5,464 bases of DNA from positions 1-5,464 of the forward strand of contig CAKOYE010000059.1 in the NCBI GenBank assembly GCA_934130485.1, written 5' to 3'. This document shows, in pieces, positions 1-5,464 of the stretch. Position numbers and translations under genes: made by a program. The number at the start of each line of letters is the position of its first letter. Position 1 is the first letter of the stretch. The notes beneath the pieces are model-generated. The model saw only the letters and a list, made by a program, of their open reading frames with translations. It made no database searches and was not told where the DNA came from. This stretch comes from an uncultured Bacilli bacterium (GTDB lineage: Bacteria; Bacillota_I; Bacilli_A; RF39; UBA660).

Positions 1-669
1 AAATTAATTGTTATTGAAGGAACTGATTGTTCTGGTAAAGAAACACAATCAAAATTGTTAAAAGAAAAATTAAATAAAAACGGTATAAAAACCGAAATTG
101 TATCATTTCCTTGTTATGATACACCAACTGGTAAAATAATAGGTGGGCCATTACTTGGTAAGGAAAAATTTGGTAATAGTTTTTTTATAGAAGGAGCACC
201 TAATGTTTCGGCTAAACTGGTATCGTTATACTATGCGGCTGATCGATTATATAATATAGATAAAATTCGTGAATTAATAAATAATGGCACTAATGTTATT
301 TTAGATAGATATGTTTATTCAAATATGGCTTTTCAAGGCTCTAAAATGAATGATGACTTGGAAAGAATAGAATTCTTTAAATGGATTGAAAAATTAGAAT
401 TTGAACATTTAGAATTACCAAGAACAGATATTAATATTTTCTTACATATGCCAACAGAAAAAACAGTAGAATTATTAAGTAAAAGAAATGAAAAAATGGA
501 TGGTAATGAAAGTGATAAAAAATATCTAGAAAAATGTGAACAAACTTATTTTCTAATAGCTAAAAAATATGATTTTAAAACGATAGAATGTGTTTTAAAT
601 GATAATATAAAAAGCATTGAACAAATTAGTGATGAATTATATGAATTTATCTTACGTTCACTAAAATAA
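1..669 (+). CDS. tmk: Thymidylate kinase (dTMP kinase), 5'-truncated by the window edge
   Basis: Phosphorylates dTMP to dTDP with ATP in the cytoplasm, an essential step of dTTP synthesis. The frame is open from base 1, so 222 residues are visible and probably only a few N-terminal residues are missing, because the first beta-strand (KLIVIEG) is already present. The TTG at 55 lies inside the P-loop helix and is not a credible start. Seen: P-loop GTDCSGKET at residues 7-15; a substrate segment FPCYDTPTG near 37-45; the DRYVYSNMAFQG motif (102-113), equivalent to the family's DR(Y/F)xxSxxAYQ; PxTD-IxIFLHMP (about 140-151); and a charged LID-like stretch SKRNEKMDG (160-168). Oddity: the residue after the P-loop lysine is Glu14, with Thr only at 15, whereas Walker A normally has Ser/Thr directly after Lys. 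Total length is normal for the family (about 205-225). It heads a plus-strand cluster; the next gene starts 50 bp on with no clear terminator between. A deoxynucleoside kinase is less likely given the DRY..S..A.Q motif. Confidence 0.88.
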   Translation, partial: KLIVIEGTDCSGKETQSKLLKEKLNKNGIKTEIVSFPCYDTPTGKIIGGPLLGKEKFGNSFFIEGAPNVSAKLVSLYYAADRLYNIDKIRELINNGTNVILDRYVYSNMAFQGSKMNDDLERIEFFKWIEKLEFEHLELPRTDINIFLHMPTEKTVELLSKRNEKMDGNESDKKYLEKCEQTYFLIAKKYDFKTIECVLNDNIKSIEQISDELYEFILRSLK

Positions 670-706
670 TTGTTGTAAAAATAAAACTTAAAACATAATT
701 TATATT

Positions 707-712
707 AGGGTG
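707..712 (+). promoter_or_regulatory. Shine-Dalgarno site supporting the GTG start at 720
   Basis: AGGGTG lies 7 bases before the GTG at 720, a workable Shine-Dalgarno distance. It helps decide the start: the same frame has a TAA at 696-698, and GTG at 720 is the first canonical start codon after it. The match to AGGAGGTG is partial. Confidence 0.55.
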
Positions 713-719
713 TTTTAGT

Positions 720-1373
720 GTGAAAAAAATAATTTTAATAATTACTTTATTTTTGTTTTGTATCTTAGTAATTAATATAAAAATTAAAACTGCTTTTATA
801 GATAAAATAGATCTAAATCTGGATGATTCTGAATTAGCAGTTATTTTTTTATCATCAGAAGAATATAAAGCAGTATTGATTAAAAATAATTTATCTACAT
901 CTTTGATAGTAATAGATTACAAGGAAAATAAGACATTTAATGATGACTTAAATAAATTTGTAGAAAATAAATTAGACTTTGTATTTTTAAATAATCCTGA
1001 TATAAAATTAAATATAGATTATTCAAATAAAGATATATTAAGTAATTCTATTAAAACAGAGTCCTATTCAATTTTAAAAAATCAAAATATTATAATGATA
1101 AATAACGATAATTATAATATTTGTCTGTATGATATAGGAGTAAATAATTTAGTTAATAGTTGTGATTTTATTTATTTTCTAAATATGGATTATCAGGTGA
1201 GTTTAAGTGAAGATGTAAAAGCTATTTTTTATGAAAATAAAATCGCAAGTAAATTTAAGGAAAATAGTTACATTAAATGGATAGATAATTATGAATTAAG
1301 TAATGATATTTATAATATTTTAAAAATTTCTAAAGATAGTTATGATGTAATAACAATTCCAAATAAAAAATAA
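720..1373 (+). CDS. Membrane-anchored protein of unknown function, possibly a metal-less MBL-fold relative
   Basis: I do not recognise this 217-residue protein. Seen: a GTG start with an upstream SD; two lysines followed by a hydrophobic stretch (about residues 4-20), suggesting one N-terminal membrane anchor with the remainder outside the cell. There is no lipobox, because Cys14 sits in LFLFC. The protein is rich in Ile, Asn, Lys and Asp, and contains no histidine. The order VIFLSSEEYKAVLI (42-55), SLIVIDYKE (61-69), KLDFVFLNNPD (84-94), CDFIYFLNMD (148-157) and DVKAIF (165-170) recalls the ComEC-type metallo-beta-lactamase pattern (FLDVGQGDxxLI, ILIDTG, IDxLxLTHPHxDH, aDvLkvpHHG), but every metal-binding position is replaced. 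If real, it is a catalytically dead relative; this is a by-eye comparison only. It lies 50 bp after tmk and 48 bp before dnaD, so co-transcription is likely, which by itself says little about function. The coding sequence is visibly even more AT-rich than its neighbours, as expected for a weakly constrained gene. Confidence refers to it being a real gene. Confidence 0.85.
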   Translation: MKKIILIITLFLFCILVINIKIKTAFIDKIDLNLDDSELAVIFLSSEEYKAVLIKNNLSTSLIVIDYKENKTFNDDLNKFVENKLDFVFLNNPDIKLNIDYSNKDILSNSIKTESYSILKNQNIIMINNDNYNICLYDIGVNNLVNSCDFIYFLNMDYQVSLSEDVKAIFYENKIASKFKENSYIKWIDNYELSNDIYNILKISKDSYDVITIPNKK

Positions 1374-1402
1374 TATACAAATATTTTAAAATCAGTTATA
1401 AT
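1374..1402 (+). promoter_or_regulatory. Possible sigma-A-type promoter before dnaD
   Basis: TATACA (1374-1379, 4 of 6 to TTGACA) and a perfect TATAAT (1397-1402) are separated by 17 bases. Initiation would fall near 1409, leaving only a very short leader with the SD core. Such boxes occur by chance in DNA this AT-rich, so this is a weak call; dnaD may simply be read through from upstream. Confidence 0.25.
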
Positions 1403-1405
1403 TAT

Positions 1406-1416
1406 AAAGAAGGTGA
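1406..1416 (+). promoter_or_regulatory. Strong Shine-Dalgarno site that fixes the dnaD start
   Basis: AAAGAAGGTGA is a long match to the anti-SD of 16S rRNA. It sits 5 bases before the ATG at 1422. The in-frame GTG at 1413 lies inside this SD and therefore cannot be the start; a second ATG follows at 1425 and is slightly less well spaced. Confidence 0.8.
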
Positions 1417-1421
1417 TTTTT

Positions 1422-2075
1422 ATGATGGAAAAAGTAGTAAATTTAATAGAAAATGGAACAATAAATTTTCCTAGATTATTATTATTTAATTATAAAGATT
1501 TAAAATTAAATAGTGATGAGCTTATTTTAATTATATATTTACTTAATGAGTCAGATGTATTTAATCCTAAAAAAATTGCTGATGATATGAAATTAAAACT
1601 TCCTGAAGTTTTAGAAATGGTTAATAATTTAGAAGAAAAGGGAATATTATCAATAAGTGTTCGTAAAGTAAATAATATAAGAGAAGATTATATAGATTTT
1701 AAAAATTTATATAGTAAACTTGCCTTTTTTATAATAAATGAAAATATTGTAAAAGAAGAACAACAAGAAAATTTATTTGATTGCTTTGAAAAAGAATTTG
1801 CGCGTACATTATCACCAGTAGAATATGAGCTTATTAATGGTTGGAAAGAAATAGGATATAGTGAAGAATTAATTATTCTAGCTTTAAAAGAAGCAGTATT
1901 TAATGGTGTTACAAATTTAAGATATATAGATAAAATACTATACGAATGGAAGAAAAAAGGTATAAATAATAAAAACGATGTAGAAAAAAATAAGACAAAT
2001 TTTCAAAGTAAGAATAAAAAAACAGAAAAAAAAGAACTTATTGATTATGATTGGCTAAATGATAGTGGAGAATAA
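1422..2075 (+). CDS. dnaD: DnaD-family replication initiation / primosome protein
   Basis: DnaD acts in the cytoplasm with DnaB and DnaI to remodel origin DNA and load the replicative helicase at oriC and at restarted forks (known from Bacillus subtilis). Seen in this 217-residue protein: an N-terminal winged-helix-like part (about 15-90) with NSDELILIIYLLNES and LPEVLEMVNNLEEKGIL, the usual DnaD oligomerisation domain; a linker; a C-terminal DnaB_2/DnaD-like helical domain (about 120-180) with SPVEYELINGW and the signature YIDKILYEW, where the YxxxIlxxW motif contributes to DNA binding; then a Lys/Asn-rich tail ending in YDWLN, a terminus I recall in several DnaD proteins. Length is close to B. 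subtilis DnaD (about 230). The ATG at 1422 is chosen from the SD at 1406-1416. Its last 17 bases overlap nth, and dnaD-nth adjacency is common in Firmicutes, which supports both calls. A phage or plasmid DnaD paralogue is less likely in this context. Confidence 0.93.
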   Translation: MMEKVVNLIENGTINFPRLLLFNYKDLKLNSDELILIIYLLNESDVFNPKKIADDMKLKLPEVLEMVNNLEEKGILSISVRKVNNIREDYIDFKNLYSKLAFFIINENIVKEEQQENLFDCFEKEFARTLSPVEYELINGWKEIGYSEELIILALKEAVFNGVTNLRYIDKILYEWKKKGINNKNDVEKNKTNFQSKNKKTEKKELIDYDWLNDSGE

Positions 2076-2697
2076 AATAATAGAATATCTAGATGAACTT
2101 TTTCCTGATCCAAAATGCGAATTAAATTATAATAAAGATTACGAATTATTAATTGCGGTAATGTTAAGTGCTCAAACAACTGATAAAAGAGTAAATATGG
2201 TAACTAAGGAACTTTTTAGTAAATATGAAACTTTAGATGAATTAAAAAATGCCCCATTAGACTCTATAATAAATATGATTAGACCTATTGGAACATTTAA
2301 TAAAAAAGCTTTGAATATAAAAAAAATTGCCGAAGCTTTAATTAAAGATTGTGGTGGTATAGTACCAAATGATAGAGAATATTTAGAAAAATTAAGTGGT
2401 GTTGGAAGAAAGACTACTAATGTTGTTCTAAGTAACCTTTATAATGAACCTTGTATTGCTGTAGATACACACGTAAAAAGAGTAAGTAATAGATTGAATT
2501 TAACTAAGAGTGATAATGTTTTAGAAATCGAAAAGGATTTAGAAAAAAATTTTCCTAAAAATAAATTAAATAGACTACATCACCAATTAGTATTATTTGG
2601 AAGATATTATTGTAAAGCAGTAAAACCCGAATGTGCAAATTGTAAGTTAAAGAGTATTTGTAAATATTATAAAGAAAATTATGAAAAGAATTCATAA
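2059..2697 (+). CDS. nth: Endonuclease III (DNA glycosylase / AP lyase, 4Fe-4S)
   Basis: Removes oxidised pyrimidines and cleaves the resulting abasic site by beta-elimination in base excision repair. Seen in 212 residues: FELL-like core DYELLIAVMLSAQTTDKRVN (27-46); helix-hairpin-helix LSGVGRKTTN (112-121) with catalytic Lys118; VDTHVKRVSNRL (135-146) with catalytic Asp136; and a C-terminal 4Fe-4S motif C-x6-C-x2-C-x5-C at Cys185, 192, 195 and 201. Each key residue lies two positions before its Escherichia coli counterpart (Lys120, Asp138, first Cys 187), so the length and the start fit the family. One small variation: Ser113 where most members have Pro in LPGVGRKT. The ATG at 2059 is preceded directly by an in-frame TAA (2056-2058), so it is the earliest possible start. 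No SD is visible before it, and it overlaps dnaD by 17 bases, which suggests translational coupling. GTG at 2065 is the alternative. All catalytic and cluster ligands are present, so the enzyme should be active. Confidence 0.96.
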   Translation: MIVENKIIEYLDELFPDPKCELNYNKDYELLIAVMLSAQTTDKRVNMVTKELFSKYETLDELKNAPLDSIINMIRPIGTFNKKALNIKKIAEALIKDCGGIVPNDREYLEKLSGVGRKTTNVVLSNLYNEPCIAVDTHVKRVSNRLNLTKSDNVLEIEKDLEKNFPKNKLNRLHHQLVLFGRYYCKAVKPECANCKLKSICKYYKENYEKNS

Positions 2698-2704
2698 TTT
2701 TTTT
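2672..2704 (+). terminator. Probable intrinsic terminator of the nth transcript
   Basis: AAAATTATGAA (2675-2685) pairs perfectly with TTCATAATTTT (2691-2701) around a 5-base loop AAGAA. The pairing can continue outward through G2674-T2702 into A-T pairs, and the T run reaches 2704. The nth stop codon (2695-2697) lies in the right arm. The stem has a single G-C pair in its core, so it is weak; in an AT-rich genome it may still work, helped by the opposing hairpin just downstream. Confidence 0.5.
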
Positions 2705-2706
2705 AT

Positions 2707-2730
2707 AAAAAAAGATAGCATTGCTATCTT
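2707..2730 (-). terminator. Intrinsic terminator of the ponA transcript
   Basis: Read on the minus strand, AAGATAGC (2730-2723), loop AAT and GCTATCTT (2719-2712) form an 8-bp stem followed by a T run (minus-strand Ts opposite 2707-2713). The hairpin begins inside the ponA stop codon (2731-2729), so termination follows the coding end at once. Read on the plus strand the same hairpin has only TTAAGG after it and no T run, so it should act mainly on ponA. Confidence 0.75.
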
Positions 2731-5464
2731 AAGGAATTATTTTAATTGTCTTTATTATACTATAATTTTCATTATTATATGATACAGAATATTTTATTTC
2801 ATATGTTTCTTCATTAGTTGTTATTATATCAGATATAGCATTTACTTTAGTATTATCTGATTTTTTTGTAATTGTATCCATTTTTATTGTTGCTTTACTT
2901 GTAACATCTATTCCATTTTCAGTAACAACAATTGGCTTTACTGGTTCTGTATATTGACTATTAATTTTTATAGAAACAGCTTCTTCCGTAGTTAAAGCAA
3001 CTTTTATTTCTTTTGTATTGGCATTAACATTAATTTTAACTTCAGTTCCATCACTTGTATTATCTTTAAATATTGTATAACATGTTTTTATTACATATGT
3101 TACATTCTTAGATGAAGTTGTTTTTAATTCGTGGACATAAGTGTTTTCTTTTGTGAAATCAATTAATTTTAATGAACCATCACTGTCTTTTAAATAGACA
3201 TTATAACCAACAGTACCAATATGATATTGAATGTAATTTAATCTTTCTTGCATTTTTGAAGCTCTAAAACCTTCATTAGTATAAATTTTATTAAAGTAAT
3301 CTTTAATACTATTTTCGTCAATTGCATCAGGTGTTTTTATTTTATCCCAAGTAAGTGTTATTTTAGAACCATTTTGTGTTGCTTTTAAATTAGTAACATT
3401 ACTTAATTTTGAATATCTATTGGAAATTTCTGTAGGTTCTGTACCAGCTTTAAATAATTCTGTGATTTTTAAATCAGATGGTGTAAATTCACTAGGTAAC
3501 ATAGCAGGGGATGATTCTTTTTCGATAGTTACAGATATAACATTTGATGGTTTTTCAAAATTAGCTTCACTAAACACAGCTTGTGCAACAGCTTGAAATA
3601 ATCTAGAGTGATTTGTATTCCCCATATTAGTATAATATCCATTTGCTGCGTCTTCTTTATTTATAGTTTGATAACCATACCAAACTGCTATTGAATAATT
3701 TGAATCATATCCGGCAACCCATAAATCATTTATTGCAGAACCTGGTAAATTTTTTGCGGCTAGTTGTTTTTCATCAAAGTTAGTTGTACCAGTTTTTGCA
3801 GCATATTTTACTCCGTTTACATAGGAATACTTTCCTAGTGCCCAAGTAGCTGTATCTTGTAGCATATTTGTTATCATATATGCTGTATCTGCACCCATAG
3901 CTTTTCTTGATGTTGTTTTTATTTCATATACTTCACCAGTATCAATTCTTTTTACTTTCGTAAAACTGTATGGTTCATTATAATATCCAGAATTTGAGAA
4001 TGCTGCATAAGCTGCTGCTAAGGATATTGGAGTTTCACCAGTATATGCACCAATCGAATGTGCTTCGTGTACATAATTATTTTCTAATTCAGGATGTAAT
4101 CCTAAGTTTGTTGCCATTTCATAAATATCTGAGTTTTTTACTGATTGAAATACCTTTAATGCTGGAATATTTCTTGAAACTCTAAGGGCTTCTCTCATTG
4201 TTAAGAATGCTTGATATCCACCATCCCAGTTATTTATTTCACCGCCACCTGTATATGTATATGGCTCATCAGTTATAGGACCATAAGTTGAGGCGTTATT
4301 ATATTCTATTGCTGGTGCATAATCATAAAGCGGTTTTGCTGTTGAACCAATTTGTCTTACCTCATCAGTTGCATAATTCCAAATTTTTGCCTCATTTTTT
4401 CTATTAGATCCAATAGCAACGATTGCACCAGTTTTTGCATTGATAACTGCAATACCTGCTTGAACTGCTGGATTTTCCCATACAAATGTTTCTCCAGTCA
4501 TTATTTTATTAATATGATCTTGATAAGACTTATTCATAGTTGTTGTTATTTCTAGTGGAATTACATTAGGATCCCATCCAGTTTTTTCTTTAACATCATC
4601 AGCAACCATATCAATAAATCCACGGTATTCACCATTTTCGCTTGGACGTGATCCAACAACAATTTTATCAACTGTTAATTTTTCTGCTATTTCTTTTTCT
4701 TCACTTGTAATGTATCCGTGTCTTTCCATAAGTTTTAAAACAGTTAAACGTCTTTTTTCAGCACGTTCTGCACTTTCTTTACTCTTTAACGGATCATAAG
4801 AACCAGGTGATTGGTATAATCCTGCAATTAACGCAGCTTCTGATAAATTTATATCCTTAGCTGGTTTATTGAAGTAGGTTAGACAAGCTTGTTCAACACC
4901 ATAAGAATTACTACCCAAGAAACTATAATTTACATAAAATTCCATTAATTCTTGTTTTGTATAATTTTTTTCAAGTTTAAATATTGACATATATATATCA
5001 GTAAATTTTCTTTTTATACCTGTAAATCCAGTACTTTTTTCATGTGTATTTTTATTTTGAACAGTAAATGCATTTTTTACTATTTGCATAGTTAATGTAG
5101 AAGCACCACCGGCTGCATCATTACCAGCGGCTTGACCTATACTTGCTTTTAAAAATCTTGGTAAGTCAAAACCATTATGTTGGAAAAATCTTGAATCTTC
5201 TGTAGCAACAATCGCATCAATTAGTATTTCTGGTAACTCATCATAGGTAATAATTTCACGATTTTCGTTTCCAAGTCTTCCTAATTCTTCACCAGTGCTA
5301 CTATATAATATTGATGACTCTTTCATCATTAAGTTTTCAACATCAAAATCTGGTGCTTCATCAACTATCATTTTAAAGAATAAACACATTGCAATAAGTG
5401 CTGCAATTCCGATAACAAAGCAAACAATCAAAACAATTTTTATTATTTTCTTTGCTTTGTTTTT
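2729..5464 (-). CDS. ponA: Class A penicillin-binding protein (bifunctional transglycosylase/transpeptidase), N-terminus cut by window edge
   Basis: Polymerises lipid II into glycan strands and cross-links the peptides at the outer face of the membrane. The frame stays open to base 5464 (911 residues visible, numbered from there) and contains no ATG before the membrane segment, so the true start lies outside the window; TTG at 5431 falls within the membrane segment and is not the start. Order seen: Lys-rich cytoplasmic end KNKAKK; membrane segment (about 7-30); GT51 domain (about 65-246) with motif 1 EDSRFFQHNGFD and putative catalytic Glu89, motif 2 GGASTLTMQIVKN, motif 3 RKFTD (Asp156 where Glu is usual), motif 4 ELMEFYVN and motif 5 AALIAGLYQSP; transpeptidase domain (about 333-631) with STAK (nucleophile Ser374, Lys377), SRN (Ser430-Asn432) and KTGTT (from Lys557); an FN3-like domain (about 688-813) carrying a roughly 40-residue insertion; and a last beta-rich Ig-like region (about 819-911). 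All transpeptidase motifs are intact, so beta-lactam binding is expected. It faces nth across 31 bp; recU is the likely upstream neighbour. Confidence 0.96.
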   Translation of the reverse strand, partial: KNKAKKIIKIVLIVCFVIGIAALIAMCLFFKMIVDEAPDFDVENLMMKESSILYSSTGEELGRLGNENREIITYDELPEILIDAIVATEDSRFFQHNGFDLPRFLKASIGQAAGNDAAGGASTLTMQIVKNAFTVQNKNTHEKSTGFTGIKRKFTDIYMSIFKLEKNYTKQELMEFYVNYSFLGSNSYGVEQACLTYFNKPAKDINLSEAALIAGLYQSPGSYDPLKSKESAERAEKRRLTVLKLMERHGYITSEEKEIAEKLTVDKIVVGSRPSENGEYRGFIDMVADDVKEKTGWDPNVIPLEITTTMNKSYQDHINKIMTGETFVWENPAVQAGIAVINAKTGAIVAIGSNRKNEAKIWNYATDEVRQIGSTAKPLYDYAPAIEYNNASTYGPITDEPYTYTGGGEINNWDGGYQAFLTMREALRVSRNIPALKVFQSVKNSDIYEMATNLGLHPELENNYVHEAHSIGAYTGETPISLAAAYAAFSNSGYYNEPYSFTKVKRIDTGEVYEIKTTSRKAMGADTAYMITNMLQDTATWALGKYSYVNGVKYAAKTGTTNFDEKQLAAKNLPGSAINDLWVAGYDSNYSIAVWYGYQTINKEDAANGYYTNMGNTNHSRLFQAVAQAVFSEANFEKPSNVISVTIEKESSPAMLPSEFTPSDLKITELFKAGTEPTEISNRYSKLSNVTNLKATQNGSKITLTWDKIKTPDAIDENSIKDYFNKIYTNEGFRASKMQERLNYIQYHIGTVGYNVYLKDSDGSLKLIDFTKENTYVHELKTTSSKNVTYVIKTCYTIFKDNTSDGTEVKINVNANTKEIKVALTTEEAVSIKINSQYTEPVKPIVVTENGIDVTSKATIKMDTITKKSDNTKVNAISDIITTNEETYEIKYSVSYNNENYSIIKTIKIIP

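Noticed and set aside
55..57. TTG as the start of a shorter thymidylate kinase
   Set aside because: It would remove the P-loop; the frame is open to base 1 with conserved family sequence, so the gene is simply cut by the window.
670..699. TTGTTG (670-675) and CATAAT (694-699), 18 bases apart, as a promoter for the 720 gene
   Set aside because: Both boxes are imperfect and transcription would begin at or inside the SD; in DNA this AT-rich the match is not informative.
1413..1421. GTG at 1413 as the dnaD start
   Set aside because: It lies within the strong SD site (1406-1416), which is correctly placed for ATG 1422.
2698..2713. Perfect palindrome T7-AT-A7 as a protein-binding operator
   Set aside because: It is fully explained as the meeting of the T runs of two convergent terminators.
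3970..4185. Plus-strand open frame of 71 codons inside ponA
   Set aside because: It is antisense to the conserved transpeptidase domain, has no SD and no recognisable protein; it is a shadow of ponA.
4352..4555. Plus-strand open frame of 67 codons, rich in Cys, Ile and Ser
   Set aside because: It is antisense to the conserved segment of ponA just before the STAK motif. The odd composition reflects reading the complementary strand.
5429..5464. TTG at 5431 as the ponA start
   Set aside because: The frame continues upstream with a Lys-rich tail and part of the membrane segment, as expected for a PBP N-terminus, and no stop appears before the window edge.
1..5464. Use of the mycoplasma genetic code (TGA as Trp)
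   Set aside because: The Trp codons checked are TGG and no in-frame TGA is needed in any gene; the presence of a class A PBP also argues against a wall-less mollicute.

Overview
This is an ordinary-looking chromosomal housekeeping segment from a very AT-rich, low-GC Gram-positive bacterium (Firmicutes/Bacilli lineage). The pointers are the dnaD-nth pair facing a class A penicillin-binding protein gene, GGTGA-type Shine-Dalgarno sites, heavy A/T codon preference and TAA at all five stops. The encoded tryptophans I checked are TGG and no reading frame needs TGA as a sense codon, so the standard bacterial code is sufficient. A class A PBP with a GT51 domain implies a peptidoglycan wall, so this is not a wall-less mycoplasma. 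It could be an uncultured gut-type Bacilli lineage, but that is inference.

Left part, plus strand (1-2697): a 5'-truncated thymidylate kinase gene (tmk); an unrecognised gene for a small membrane-anchored protein; dnaD (replication initiation/primosome protein); and nth (endonuclease III). Gaps are about 50 bp or less and dnaD overlaps nth, so this looks like one co-directional unit for nucleotide supply, replication and repair, possibly with an extra weak promoter before dnaD. Right part, minus strand (2729-5464): a bifunctional class A penicillin-binding protein (ponA type) running towards nth. It is truncated at its N-terminus because its frame is still open at the window edge. The 31-bp gap between the convergent genes is packed with two hairpins, one per direction, each containing the stop codon of its own gene or abutting it.

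The dnaD-nth / ponA convergent layout matches the arrangement I recall from Bacillus and Staphylococcus (recU-ponA facing dnaD-nth). This predicts recU just beyond the right edge.

The one gene of unknown role is 720-1373. It has an N-terminal membrane segment and no histidine at all. By eye its strand pattern resembles the metallo-beta-lactamase-fold domain of ComEC-like proteins with the metal ligands lost. That is the best lead here, but it is a hypothesis. I found no mobile element, CRISPR array, RNA gene or new defence-type system, and no gene-free stretch longer than about 50 bp.
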